A stretch of 64,000 nt of DNA from Acetobacteraceae bacterium H6797 (GTDB taxonomy: Bacteria; Pseudomonadota; Alphaproteobacteria; Acetobacterales; Acetobacteraceae). The position numbers and the translations under genes are program-made. The stretch covers positions 372,001-436,000 of the forward strand of contig JADFCQ010000005.1 of assembly GCA_015223225.1 (NCBI GenBank), read 5' to 3'. A model generated the notes under the pieces. The model did not search any database, was not told the origin of the DNA, and saw only the letters and a program-made list of their open reading frames with translations. Each line of letters begins with the position of its first letter. Within the stretch, counting starts at the first letter, position 1. Shown here one piece after another: positions 51,239 through 61,053 of the stretch.

Positions 51239-52591
51239 TCAGGCAAAGAGTCGCTGCATCACCTTCCGGAATCGAGCCTCGATGGCTTCGGCTCTGATGT
51301 GCCGGCCGCCCTCGACCACCCGCTTCCCTCCTACCACGACCGTTGAAACCGGGTTCGACTGGCCGTTGAAGACCCAGGCATCGAGCAACTCGTCATCCTT
51401 CCGCCCGATCAACGCCGGATGCAGGTCATCGACTGCGACGAAATCGGCACGCATGCCCGGCGCGATGGCGCCAAGCTTCCGCCCACTCGCCTGCGCGCCA
51501 CCCTTCAGCGCCATCTCCAGCAGCGCGCGGCCGGGATGCGGCATGGCCTCATCCGTCGCGACGGCCCGGCCCAGCAGCTTGAGGCGCTGGCTCGTCTCCA
51601 ACTGCCGGAACTCGTCCCGCGGCGAGGTGCCCACATGGCTATCCGTGCCCACGCCCAGCACGCCGCCCGCCGCGCGCCATTCGGGCAGGGCGAAGATGCC
51701 GTCGCCCAGCGAGGCCTCCGTGGTCGGGCAGAGCCCCGCCACGGCTCCGGTCCGCGCCAGCCCGGCAATCTCGGCCTGCGTCATATGCGTCGCATGGATC
51801 AGCACCCAGCGGGCATCGATGGGCGCATTCTCCAGCAGCCATTCCACCGGCCGCCGCCCCGTCGCCGTGACACACTCCTCCACTTCCTTGACCTGCTCGG
51901 CCGCGTGGATGTGGATCACGCCCTCGAAGCCCGAAAGTGCCGCGATCATCTCCGCCGAGGCCGCCCGCAGCGAATGCGGCGCAACACCCAGCGCCGCATT
52001 ATCGTCCCCCGCGATGGCGCCGCGGCACCCCTCGACGATTTTCCAGTAGCCATCGAGATCATTGAGGAAGCGCCGCTGCCCGTGGTTCGGCTCGCGCCCG
52101 AAAATCCCGCCATAGCGATACAGGCAAGGCAGCACCGTCATGCCGATGCCCGTCGCCCGCGCCGCCGCCAGATGCCGCTTCGCCATCTCGGCAATATCCG
52201 CGTAAGGCCGGCCATCGGGATCGTGATGCAGGTAGTGGAATTCAGCGACACTGGTAAAACCCCAGCTCAGCATCTCGGCATAGAGCTGCGCCGCCACGGC
52301 CTCGGCATCCTCCGGCCCGAAGAGCGCGCAGAGCCGGTACATCTGCTCCCGCCAGGACCAGAAACTATCGCCGCCCGAGGGCGACCGCCTCTCCGTCGCC
52401 CCCGCGATCGCGCGCTGGAAGGCATGGCTGTGCAGGTTGGGCACGCCCGGCACCACGACGCCCGGCAGCGCCTCGCCCCCCTTGCCGCCCTTCTCCACCG
52501 CCGTGATCCAGCCGCCCGCATCCACCTCGATCCGCACGTCGCTGGCCCAGCCCTCCGGCAGCAGCGCGCGCCTTGCCTGGAATGCGGTCAT
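51239..52591 (-). CDS. hutF: Formimidoylglutamate deiminase HutF
   Basis: A 450-residue amidohydrolase converting N-formimidoyl-glutamate to N-formylglutamate in the five-step histidine pathway. Ligand motifs: NLHSHAFQR, IHIHAAEQVKEVEEC, LIHATHMT and GTDSHVGTSPRDEFRQLETSQRL, the last being characteristic of HutF. The usual partners hutU, hutH, hutI and hutG are not in the window. Upstream on the same strand lies an array of hairpins and a polar amino acid ABC transporter, and a HutC-type regulator is 4.4 kb away, so the region looks like part of a split hut regulon. Confidence 0.92.
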   Translation of the reverse strand: MTAFQARRALLPEGWASDVRIEVDAGGWITAVEKGGKGGEALPGVVVPGVPNLHSHAFQRAIAGATERRSPSGGDSFWSWREQMYRLCALFGPEDAEAVAAQLYAEMLSWGFTSVAEFHYLHHDPDGRPYADIAEMAKRHLAAARATGIGMTVLPCLYRYGGIFGREPNHGQRRFLNDLDGYWKIVEGCRGAIAGDDNAALGVAPHSLRAASAEMIAALSGFEGVIHIHAAEQVKEVEECVTATGRRPVEWLLENAPIDARWVLIHATHMTQAEIAGLARTGAVAGLCPTTEASLGDGIFALPEWRAAGGVLGVGTDSHVGTSPRDEFRQLETSQRLKLLGRAVATDEAMPHPGRALLEMALKGGAQASGRKLGAIAPGMRADFVAVDDLHPALIGRKDDELLDAWVFNGQSNPVSTVVVGGKRVVEGGRHIRAEAIEARFRKVMQRLFA

Positions 52592-52632
52592 CGGGGGGTT
52601 TCTCCCTTGGTGAGGTGGCGTTGGTGGCAGTC

Positions 52633-52824
52633 CGAGGGGCCCTGCCCCTCGGGCTCCCCGGCAAGAACCTGAGGTTCTTGCATCTCCCGTTCGTTTGGAA
52701 ATTCCAGGCGGGGTAGCGAAGCGGCGGCTACGCTCGCCTCGCTACCCCGCCTGGAATTCCCAAGTATCGGAAGGTCCAGGAAACTCAGTTTCCTGGTGGG
52801 GGTCCAGGGGGCAAAGCCCCTTGG
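52633..52824. repeat. Array of five consecutive hairpins
   Basis: Five inverted repeats lie end to end between the ABC ATPase stop and hutF: 52633-52651 (CGAGGGGC arms), 52662-52680 (CAAGAACC arms), 52700-52758 (perfect 20-bp arms, 19-base loop), 52776-52796 (10-bp arms around one base), and 52804-52824 (CCAGGGGGC arms). None has a T tract on either strand. They may form an mRNA-stabilising or REP-like cluster. Confidence 0.85.
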
Positions 52825-52832
52825 ATTGCCCC

Positions 52833-53575
<743 letters not shown>

Positions 53576-53579
<4 letters not shown>

Positions 53580-54256
53580 GCGACCTCCGGCCTGATGGTC
53601 CTGACGGGTGCGCCTAGGGCGCGGGCGATGCGCGCCTCCAGGCGGCGGGCGAGGAAAGCGGTGACTTCCACGATGATCCAGTAGCCAGCAGCAAGAACGG
53701 CGAGCGCCTGCGCATAGGCGAAGGTGGCGCTGCCGACGCCCATGACGGTGAAGGTGAGCTCGGGCACGGTGATGATGGAGAGCACCGCGGTTTCCTTGCT
53801 GAGGATGACAGCAAGATTGACGAGGGCCGGAATCACCGCCAGCGCCATCTCGGGCAATTGGATGCGGATGATGTTCTGCCAGGTGCCGATGCCGAGCAGC
53901 CGCGCCGCCTCGGTATGGCCCTTCGGAATGGCCGCGAAACCCGCGCGGAAAATCTCCGAGAAATAGGCCGCGCCATAGACGGAAAGCGCGAAGAGCCCCG
54001 CGACGGGTGCGGAGAGTTCCAGCCCGATGAAGGGCCCGCCGAAATAGAGCAGGAAGCACTGCACGAGAAAGGGCGTGCCGCGCACCACCTCGACGGGAAT
54101 GGCCAACAGCCAGTTCACGGGCCGGGGGCCGAAATGCCGCGCGCAGGCGACGAGCAGGCCGAGCATGAGGCCGAGGATCACGCCGCCGATCCAGAGCGCG
54201 ATCGTCACCGGCAAGCCGCGCAGCCCCGCTTCCAGGGCCTGGAGGAGAACGCTCAT
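53576..54256 (-). CDS. Polar amino acid ABC transporter permease
   Basis: A 226-residue inner-membrane permease of the HisM/GlnP class: VEVVRGTPFLVQCFLLYFGGPFIG and the EAA-loop GHTEAARLLGIGTWQNIIRIQLPEM. It overlaps both its neighbours by four bases, so the four genes are one translationally coupled operon. Confidence 0.9.
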
Positions 54257-54891
54257 GCGCGCCTCCTGGCGAGGCCGCCCAGGACGGAGAGGACGATGTT
54301 CAGCACGAGGTAGAACATGCCGCAGAGCGCATAGGCGGGCAGCGGCTGGAAGGTATTGGCGGCGATGGCCTGGGCGCTGCGCGTCAGCTCCAGGATGCCG
54401 ACCAGCGAGATGAGCGAGGAGGCCTTCACGATCATGATCGCCTCGCTCACCAGCGCGGGCCGCATGGCGGCGATGGCGATGGGCAGGCGGATGCGCAGGA
54501 AGGTCTGCCGCGCATTGAGCCCGAGCAGCCGCGCGGCCTCGACGGCGCCATGCGGCACGAGGGAGAGGCCGCCGCGCAGGATCTCAGCCGCATAGGCCGC
54601 GCAGCAGCAGCCGAGCGCGCCGATGGCAGCCCCGGCGGGCGGTACGTCGATCCCGATGAAGGGCACGGCGTAAAAGGCGATCAGCACCTGCACCAGCAGC
54701 GGCACGCCGCGGAAGAAGGAGACATAGACGGCCGCGAAAAGGCGTGGCCAGGGATTGGCCGCCATGGCCGCGGCCGCGACGACCGCCCCGAGCGCGAAGC
54801 CCAGGGCGATGCCGGCGAGCGAAAAGCCGATGGTATTGCCGAGGCCGCGAAACAGCGCCGGCAATGCCTCGTCCAGAAACGCCTGGTCCAA
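54253..54891 (-). CDS. Polar amino acid ABC transporter permease
   Basis: A 212-residue permease of the same class: VSFFRGVPLLVQVLIAFYAVPFIG and EAA loop HGAVEAARLLGLNARQTFLRIRLPI. The start is uncertain. A TTG at 54891 follows the binding-protein stop closely; a CTG at 54900 or a longer frame overlapping the upstream gene is also open, but the extension is not permease-like. It would heterodimerise with the neighbouring permease. Confidence 0.85.
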   Translation of the reverse strand: MDQAFLDEALPALFRGLGNTIGFSLAGIALGFALGAVVAAAAMAANPWPRLFAAVYVSFFRGVPLLVQVLIAFYAVPFIGIDVPPAGAAIGALGCCCAAYAAEILRGGLSLVPHGAVEAARLLGLNARQTFLRIRLPIAIAAMRPALVSEAIMIVKASSLISLVGILELTRSAQAIAANTFQPLPAYALCGMFYLVLNIVLSVLGGLARRRA

Positions 54892-54896
54892 GAGCG

Positions 54897-55742
54897 TCAG
54901 ACGACCGGTTCGGGCGCCTGGGCCGGCACGTCGAAGGAGACGCCGAACCACTTCTTCTGCATCTCGGCGAGTTGGCCGCTGGTGCGCATCTTGCCGATGG
55001 AAGCGTCGAGCGCGTCCATCAGCGGCGCCGTATCCGGATCATCCTTGCGGGTGATGAAGCCGAAATAGCTCTTGCTGCCGAAGGGCGGCTCGACGAGCGC
55101 GAAGACGTTCGGCCGCTGCTTCACCGTATAGGCAAGGTTAGGGAAGGAATTGGCCACCGCCGCGATGCGCCCGGCCGCGAGATCGGCATAGGCCTCGGAG
55201 AAGGAGACGTATTCCTTGATCGGCGGCGTCGTGCCCGGCAGCGTCGCGACATAGGCCTGGAACTGCGCGAGCTGCGCCGTCGCGCGGCCGCCGCCCAGCT
55301 GCTTGCCGGCGATATCGGCGGGCTTCTGGATGGAATTGTCGCCCGCCTTCTTCATCAGCGCGACGGTCGCCTCGGCGATGGGGGCGCTGAAGCGATAGCG
55401 CGCGACGCGGGCCTTGGTGATGGTCGCGGGGCCGGCGACCATGTCGTAGCGCTTGGCCTCGAGGCCGGGCAGCACCGATTCCCACGGCAGGTCGAGGAAC
55501 TCGATCGCGACGCCCATATCCTTGCCGGCCTGCTCGAAGATATCCGTGGCCAGGCCCACGGCCTTGCCGCCCTCCGAGAAGTGGAAGGGCGCGAAATGCA
55601 GCTCGGTGGCGACCACCAGCTTGCCGGCGCTCTTGGCCTTGCTCAGCGCATCCGCGCGGGCCGAGCCGATGTGAAAGCCGGCGGTGCCGGCGGCCAGGGC
55701 GGCCGCCAGCGTGGTGCGGCGGGAAATGGGCATGCGCGACAT
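54897..55742 (-). CDS. Polar amino acid ABC transporter substrate-binding protein
   Basis: A 281-residue exported binding protein (SBP_bac_3). A signal peptide (SRRTTLAAALAAG) ends near SARADAL. The mature part shows LVVATELHFAPFHFSEGG, VGLATDIFEQAGKDMGV, WESVLPGLEAKRYDMVAGPATITKARV and the YADLAAGRIAAVANSF hinge. It binds an amino acid or opine-like compound; histidine or a derivative is suggested by the neighbouring hutF and HutC-type genes. The start at 55742 is preceded by GGAGAGG. Confidence 0.9.
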   Translation of the reverse strand: MSRMPISRRTTLAAALAAGTAGFHIGSARADALSKAKSAGKLVVATELHFAPFHFSEGGKAVGLATDIFEQAGKDMGVAIEFLDLPWESVLPGLEAKRYDMVAGPATITKARVARYRFSAPIAEATVALMKKAGDNSIQKPADIAGKQLGGGRATAQLAQFQAYVATLPGTTPPIKEYVSFSEAYADLAAGRIAAVANSFPNLAYTVKQRPNVFALVEPPFGSKSYFGFITRKDDPDTAPLMDALDASIGKMRTSGQLAEMQKKWFGVSFDVPAQAPEPVV

Positions 55743-55839
55743 GGAAGCCTCTCCGCGAAGCCGCGCGGCGCTCGTGCCGCGGGCGATGTCTGTTCTCACC
55801 GTGTGCGGGTCGTTGCCCGAATTCGGAAGCGGATGGTGC

Positions 55840-55868
55840 GCCATCCTGCCTTGTAACGGCAGGATGGC
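55840..55868. promoter_or_regulatory. Inverted repeat in the divergent promoter region
   Basis: Perfect 11-bp arms (GCCATCCTGCC / GGCAGGATGGC) flank seven bases, about 100 bp upstream of the binding-protein start on the minus strand. It could be an operator or a leader hairpin of that mRNA. Confidence 0.45.
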
Positions 55869-55909
55869 CGTCTTGCCCGCAGGATGACAAGTGGCTTGTT
55901 GACGGAGGT

Positions 55910-55929
55910 TGACATGACAGGTCATGTCA
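55910..55929. promoter_or_regulatory. Operator palindrome for the HutC-type regulator (probable)
   Basis: Perfect 9-bp arms TGACATGAC and GTCATGTCA are separated by AG. The palindrome overlaps a candidate -35 (TTGACA, 55909) and spacer, with TAACGT at 55931 as -10, 33 bp before the oxygenase start. That placement fits repression by the GntR/HutC protein encoded next. Confidence 0.6.
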
Positions 55930-55961
55930 GTAACGTCTCGTCATCCCAGGAGCCCGGCGCC

Positions 55962-56942
55962 ATGCCCATCGAGACCCTTCCAGTCATCGACATCACCGCC
56001 CTGCTGACGGGCGAGCCCGGCGCCGAGGAAGCGGTCGCGGCCCGCATCCGCGAGGCCTGCATGGGCCCCGGCTTCTTCTATATCAGCGGCCATGGGATCG
56101 ACCCGGCCCTGATCGAGCATACCGCGAAGACGGCGCTCGGCTTCTTCCGCCTGCCGCAGGAGACCAAGGCGCAGGTGAAGGCCAATGCCCGCCATCGCGG
56201 CTGGCACGCGCTCGGCGGCGCGCTGATGCAGGGCGCGACTGTGCCGGACCAGAAGGAATTCTTCTCGATCGGCCTCGAACTCCCCGAGAACGACCCTGCG
56301 GTACTCGCGGGCGAGGCACTGCGCGGCCCGAACCAGTGGCCCGATTTCTACCCCGAGATGCAGCCCGCCATGAGCGCCTATTTCGAGGCCGTCGCCGGCG
56401 TGGGTGCCAAGCTCCTCTCCGCCGTGGCGCTGAGCCTCGGCCTGGAGCGCGATTTCTTCGTCAGCCGCTACAAGAAGCCGCTCCAGCGCACCCAGGCCAT
56501 CTACTATCCGCCTCATCCCCGCGATGCGAATGCCGAAACCTTCGGCCTCGCCGCCCATACCGATTTCGGCTGCATCACCCTGCTCTGGCAGGACGAGAAT
56601 GGCGGGTTGCAGGTGAAGGAGCGCCAGACCGGCGAATGGATCGAGGCGCCGCCCATCCCCGGCACGCTGGTGATCAATGTCGGCGATCTGCTCGGCCGCT
56701 GGAGCAATGACCGCTTCGCCTCCACGCCGCACCGCGTCATCAATCGGTCGGGCAAGGAACGGCTTTCGCTGGCGACCTTCTATGACCCCGATTTCAACGC
56801 GATGATCGACCCGCGCGAACTCGGCGTCAGCGATGCCGAGGCGCATTACGAGCCCATCACCGCCGGCCAGCACATTCTGAACCGCTTCGATGCCTCCTTC
56901 GGCTATCGCAAGAAGTTGGAAGCCGCCAAGGCCGGTTCGTGA
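55962..56942 (+). CDS. 2-oxoglutarate/Fe(II) oxygenase (isopenicillin N synthase-like)
   Basis: A 326-residue oxygenase. The N-terminal DIOX_N region has LPVIDITALL and GFFYISGHGID; the jelly-roll core carries the Fe ligands H199 and D201 (AAHTDFG) and H257 (STPHRVINRS), with R267-x-S269 for 2-oxoglutarate. All iron and cosubstrate residues are present. The primary substrate is unknown; bacterial members oxidise amino acids, ethylene-forming and related compounds. It is in an operon with the HutC-type regulator and divergent from an amino acid importer. Confidence 0.9.
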   Translation: MPIETLPVIDITALLTGEPGAEEAVAARIREACMGPGFFYISGHGIDPALIEHTAKTALGFFRLPQETKAQVKANARHRGWHALGGALMQGATVPDQKEFFSIGLELPENDPAVLAGEALRGPNQWPDFYPEMQPAMSAYFEAVAGVGAKLLSAVALSLGLERDFFVSRYKKPLQRTQAIYYPPHPRDANAETFGLAAHTDFGCITLLWQDENGGLQVKERQTGEWIEAPPIPGTLVINVGDLLGRWSNDRFASTPHRVINRSGKERLSLATFYDPDFNAMIDPRELGVSDAEAHYEPITAGQHILNRFDASFGYRKKLEAAKAGS

Positions 56943-56952
56943 CGGCCGGGCC

Positions 56953-57669
56953 ATGACGCCGGGGCCCCGCTACGAGGCGGTGAAGCAATATGTCCGGGAG
57001 CGCATCCTTTCGGGCGAATGGCCGCGCGACACCCGCATCCCGAGCGAGAATGCGCTCGGGCCCATGCTGGGCGTCTCGCGCCTCACGGTGAACCGCGCCT
57101 TCAAGGAGCTGGCGGAGGAAGGCCATCTCCGGAAAGTCCCGGGCGTGGGCACATTCGTCGCCGAGAACAAGCCGCGCTTCGGGCTGACCTCGATCGAGAG
57201 CATCGCCACCGAGATCGAGGCGCGCGGGCTGCGCTGGACGACGGAAGTGCTCTCCCTCGGCCCCCGCCCCTGCCCGCCGGAACCCGCCGCCGCGCTCGGC
57301 CTCGCGGAGGGCGTCATGGTCACCGCCTCGCTCATCCTGCACCGGGGCGACGGGCTGCCGATCCAGCTGGAGGAGCGCCATCTCCGGCCCGGCTATGCGC
57401 CCGATTACGGCGCGCAGGATTTCTCTCGGTCCACGAGCTTCGACTATCTCGCCCGCGTCGGGCTGGTGACGGAGATGGAGCAGGCCGTCACCGCCATCCT
57501 CCCTTCGCCCGAAGCCGCCCGGCTGCTGGAGATCGGCCCGCAGGAGCCCTGCCTTCTGCTCCGCCGGCGGACCTTCCGGCATGAGGAACCCACCACCTTC
57601 TCCCTCCTGACCCAGCCCGCGAGCCGCTTCGAACTCGCCGGCCGCTACAGGATGCAGGCGCTGCGCTAG
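56953..57669 (+). CDS. GntR-family regulator, HutC/UTRA type
   Basis: A 238-residue regulator. The N-terminal winged helix is PRYEAVKQYVRERILSGEWPRDTRIPSENALGPMLGVSRLTVNRAFKELAEEGHLRKVPGVGTFV. The UTRA ligand domain follows, with GVMVTASLILHRGDGLPIQLEERHL and EPTTFSLLTQPASRFELAGRY, closest in pattern to HutC, the histidine-pathway repressor that senses urocanate. It starts 10 bp after the oxygenase and probably binds the palindrome at 55910. Confidence 0.88.
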   Translation: MTPGPRYEAVKQYVRERILSGEWPRDTRIPSENALGPMLGVSRLTVNRAFKELAEEGHLRKVPGVGTFVAENKPRFGLTSIESIATEIEARGLRWTTEVLSLGPRPCPPEPAAALGLAEGVMVTASLILHRGDGLPIQLEERHLRPGYAPDYGAQDFSRSTSFDYLARVGLVTEMEQAVTAILPSPEAARLLEIGPQEPCLLLRRRTFRHEEPTTFSLLTQPASRFELAGRYRMQALR

Positions 57670-57723
57670 CGCCGAAGGCGGGCCGGGATTGTCGGAGGGG
57701 GCCCGGCAGCCTATTCCCTGCAC

Positions 57724-58161
57724 ATGATCCCAGGCTTCGTCGCCCGCCGCCTCGGCCCGGCCCGCACCGCGCTCTTCGCCGAGTTCATCCGCTTCGGTGT
57801 CGTGGGCGTCGCGGGGCTGGTGGTCGATACGCTCGTTCTCTATGCCATGCTCGGCCTCGGCGCCGGGCTCTATGGCGGCCGGATCATCTCCTATATCGCG
57901 GCCGCCAGCACGACCTATGCCCTCAACCGCGCCTGGACCTTCCGGGCGCGGGCCGGCCAGGCGCCCATCGCCAGGCAATGGGCGCTGTTCCTGGCGGTGA
58001 ACCTCGTGGGCTTCGCGATGAATTACGGCACCTATGTCGCCCTGGTGAGCTTCTGGCCCCTGGCCGCGGCGCATCCGGTCATTGCCGTCGCGGCCGGCGC
58101 CATCGCGGGCATGGGGGGCAATTTCATCCTCTCCCGCCGCCTGGTCTTTCGCGCTGCGTGA
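57724..58161 (+). CDS. GtrA family membrane protein
   Basis: A 145-residue protein with four predicted helices: EFIRFGVVGVAGLVVDTLVLYAML, IISYIAAASTTYALNRAWTFRA (the conserved NRxWTF motif), FLAVNLVGFAMNYGTYVALV and a last helix ending GNFILSRRLVFR. GtrA proteins are thought to help flip polyprenyl-linked sugars. It precedes a family 2 glycosyltransferase by 39 bp, the usual pairing. Confidence 0.88.
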   Translation: MIPGFVARRLGPARTALFAEFIRFGVVGVAGLVVDTLVLYAMLGLGAGLYGGRIISYIAAASTTYALNRAWTFRARAGQAPIARQWALFLAVNLVGFAMNYGTYVALVSFWPLAAAHPVIAVAAGAIAGMGGNFILSRRLVFRAA

Positions 58162-58200
58162 GCGGGGCCATATCGGGATCAAGGGAGGAAGGAAAACCGC

Positions 58201-59136
58201 ATGACAGACGCCCCGGCGCCTAGGATCGCCGTTCTGGTCCCCTGTCACAACGAGGCGGTGGCGATTCCGGCGGTCATCGCCGATTTCCGCTCGGCCCTGC
58301 CCTCGGCCACCATCTATGTCTATGACAACAACTCGACCGACGGCACCGCCGAGGTCGCCGCCCGGGCCGGGGCCGTCGTCCGGCAGGAGCGGCTGCAGGG
58401 CAAGGGCAATGTCGTCGCCCGGATGTTCGCCGATATCGAGGCCGATCTCTATCTCCTGGTCGATGGCGACGACACCTACCCCGCCGCCGCCGCCCCGGAG
58501 ATGATCGCGCTGCTGCTCCGCGAACGGCTCGACATGGTGACCGGCGCCCGCGTGAGCGTCGAGGAGGGCGCCTATCGGCCAGGCCACCGCCTCGGTAACC
58601 TGATGCTCACCGGCATGGTCTCGATCGTTTTCGGCAACCGGGTCAGCGACATGCTCTCGGGCTACCGCGTCTTCTCCCGCCGCTTCGTGAAATCCTTCCC
58701 GGCCCTCTCCTCCGGCTTCGAGACGGAAACGGAGCTGACCGTGCATGCGCTCGAACTCCGCCTGCCGGTCGGCGAGATGCCCGTGCCCTTCAAGGAGCGG
58801 CCGAGCGGTTCGGAGAGCAAGCTCCGCACCTTCCGCGACGGGTTCCGCATCCTCGGCACCATCATCTCCCTCATCAAGCGGGAGCGGCCTCTGCCCTTCT
58901 TCGGCGCCATCGCGGGCGTTCTGGCGCTGATCTCGCTGGCCCTTTTCCTGCCGGTGCTCTCGCAATATCTGGTAACAGGCCTCGTCCCCCGGATGCCGAC
59001 CTTCCTGGCCAGCGTCGCGGCGGGGCTGATGGCGATGCTCTCCCTCAGCTGCGGCTTGGTGCTTGAAACCGTGACCCGGGGCCGGCGGGAGGCCAAACGG
59101 ATCGCGTATCTTTCAATTTCCGCACCGGAATTCTAG
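58201..59136 (+). CDS. Family 2 glycosyltransferase
   Basis: A 311-residue inner-membrane enzyme. The GT-A domain shows RIAVLVPCHNEAVAIPAVI, IYVYDNNSTDGTAEVA, LLVDGDDTYPA (nucleotide/metal-binding DxD) and DMLSGYRVFSRRFVKSFP. Two membrane helices follow (FGAIAGVLALISLALFL and FLASVAAGLMAMLSLSCGLVLE). Similar proteins transfer sugar to polyprenyl phosphate for glycan modification. It is paired with the GtrA gene just upstream. Confidence 0.88.
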   Translation: MTDAPAPRIAVLVPCHNEAVAIPAVIADFRSALPSATIYVYDNNSTDGTAEVAARAGAVVRQERLQGKGNVVARMFADIEADLYLLVDGDDTYPAAAAPEMIALLLRERLDMVTGARVSVEEGAYRPGHRLGNLMLTGMVSIVFGNRVSDMLSGYRVFSRRFVKSFPALSSGFETETELTVHALELRLPVGEMPVPFKERPSGSESKLRTFRDGFRILGTIISLIKRERPLPFFGAIAGVLALISLALFLPVLSQYLVTGLVPRMPTFLASVAAGLMAMLSLSCGLVLETVTRGRREAKRIAYLSISAPEF

Positions 59137-59298
59137 CCTAAGAGTTAAACATGGCACTGAAACATGGCCGTAAGGTCATGCGTTCAGCGGCTGTCGCTAA
59201 CCATTTGTTTGCCATCCCCCCAGCAAGATGCCGACCGTCCAGAATGGAGGGCCAACGAGTGGCCATGATGACCCTTTCGTCCAGAACGGCACGGTAAG

Positions 59299-61053
59299 AT
59301 GGCATTGATCCCACGTCCCGGGCAGGACGATCCTGCCCGCAAGACCCCGCTTGCCAGGGCCCTGGCTCATTGCCGCAAGGAATTCCTGACCGTCGGCGTC
59401 TTCAGCGGCATGGTGAACCTGCTTCAGCTCACCATCTCGCTCTATATGATGCAGGTCTTCGACCGCGTTCTCGCGGCTCGCAGCACCGATACGCTCCTCT
59501 TCCTCACCCTCATCGCCATCAGCGCCATCCTGCTGCTGGCGCTGCTCGACGCCATCCGCGGGCAGGTGATGCAGCGGGTGTCGAGCTGGGTCGAGCATCG
59601 GGTCGCCCCCGAGGGCTTCGCACGCGCCATCGAATCACAGCTCCGCGGCCGCCCCTATCGCATGGAGGCGCTGCGTGATCTCGGCCAGTGCCGCGCCTGG
59701 CTGGGCTCCAATGCCTCCTTGGCACTCTATGACGTGCCCTGGATCCCGATCTATCTGGGCGTAATCTTCCTGCTGCACCCGCTGCTGGGCCTCATCGCGC
59801 TTGGCGGCGCGGCCATCCTCTTCGGCCTGACGCTTGCCTCGGAACTGACGACGGCCTCGCTGCTGCGCCAGGCCAATACGGCCGCGATCGCCAGCCAGCG
59901 CCGGGCGGAAGCCATGGTGCGCAATGCCGAGGTGATCGACAGCATGGGCATGGGCCCGGCCGTGATGCGCCGCTGGCGCGAGGCCGTGGCCGAGGGCCAT
60001 GGGCCGCAGCAATCGGCGGCCAATCGCGCCACGATCATGCAGGCGATCAGCAAATTCGTCCGCCTCGCCGTGCAGATCGCCATCCTGGGCCTCGGCGCCT
60101 ATCTGACGCTGCGCCAGGAGCTGACCTCCGGCGCGGCCATTGCCGGCTCCATCATCATGGGCCGCGCCCTGGCGCCGGTGGAGCAACTGATCGGCGGCTG
60201 GAAGCAGCTCGTCCAGGCCCGTCAGGCCTATCGCCGCCTGACCTCCTTCCTCGAACTGCCGCGCATCCGCCCGAGCGGCATGCCCCTGCCGGAGCCCAAG
60301 GGCCGGCTTTCGGTGGAGCGCGTGGTCTATGGCCTGCCCGGCCAGGGCGCGCCGATCATCAAGGGCGTCACCTTCGCGCTCGAGGCCGGCGAGAGCCTGG
60401 CCATCATCGGCCCATCGGCCGCGGGCAAGACGACGCTGATCCGGCTGCTGATCGGCACGAGCCAGCCCAATTCCGGCACCGTCCGCCTCGACGGCGCCGA
60501 TGTCTTCACTTGGCTGCGCGAGGATTTCGGCCGCCATCTGGGCTATCTGCCGCAGGATGTGGAGCTTTTCGACGGCACCGTGGCGCGCAACATCGCCCGC
60601 ATGCAGGATGCCGCGCCGGAGGATATCCACGCCGCCGCCATGCTGGCCGGCTGCCATGAGATGATCCTGCGCCTGCCCCTCGGCTATGACACCGAGATCG
60701 GCGATGCAGGCCAGCATCTCTCGGGCGGCCAGCGCCAGATGATCGGCCTCGCCCGGGCCATGTTCGGCAATCCGAAATTCATCGTTCTCGATGAACCCAA
60801 CAGCAATCTGGATGGCGACAGCGAGGCCGCGCTGATCCGCGCGATGGCCACGTTGAAGGAGCGGAAGGTGACCGTCGTGGTCGTCTCGCACCGCCCCAAT
60901 CTCGTCCAGGGCGTCGACAAGGTCATGCTGCTCAAGGACGGCGCGGCCGAGCTCTTCGGCCCGCGCGCCGAGGTGCTCAAGCGCCTCATGGGCCCCCGCC
61001 CGACCGAGGTGCCCGCCATCCAGAACCAGAAAATCGCGGGGAGCGCGCCATGA
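59299..61053 (+). CDS. Type I secretion ABC transporter (PrtD/HlyB-like permease-ATPase)
   Basis: A 584-residue protein: an N-terminal membrane domain with six helices (VGVFSGMVNLLQLTISLYMMQVFDRVLAARSTDTLLFL is the PrtD signature region) and an ATPase with GPSAAGKTT, LPQDVELFDGTVARNI, signature LSGGQRQMIGLARAMF and IVLDEPNSNLDG. No C39 peptidase domain is attached, so substrates are C-terminal-signal proteins. Its stop overlaps the adaptor gene (ATGA). No RTX substrate or TolC is in the window. Confidence 0.92.
   Translation: MALIPRPGQDDPARKTPLARALAHCRKEFLTVGVFSGMVNLLQLTISLYMMQVFDRVLAARSTDTLLFLTLIAISAILLLALLDAIRGQVMQRVSSWVEHRVAPEGFARAIESQLRGRPYRMEALRDLGQCRAWLGSNASLALYDVPWIPIYLGVIFLLHPLLGLIALGGAAILFGLTLASELTTASLLRQANTAAIASQRRAEAMVRNAEVIDSMGMGPAVMRRWREAVAEGHGPQQSAANRATIMQAISKFVRLAVQIAILGLGAYLTLRQELTSGAAIAGSIIMGRALAPVEQLIGGWKQLVQARQAYRRLTSFLELPRIRPSGMPLPEPKGRLSVERVVYGLPGQGAPIIKGVTFALEAGESLAIIGPSAAGKTTLIRLLIGTSQPNSGTVRLDGADVFTWLREDFGRHLGYLPQDVELFDGTVARNIARMQDAAPEDIHAAAMLAGCHEMILRLPLGYDTEIGDAGQHLSGGQRQMIGLARAMFGNPKFIVLDEPNSNLDGDSEAALIRAMATLKERKVTVVVVSHRPNLVQGVDKVMLLKDGAAELFGPRAEVLKRLMGPRPTEVPAIQNQKIAGSAP

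Noticed and set aside
56857..58965. A 700-codon minus-strand frame opposite the GntR, GtrA and glycosyltransferase genes
   Set aside because: It has a composition typical of antisense frames and spans three well-supported genes and their promoters.
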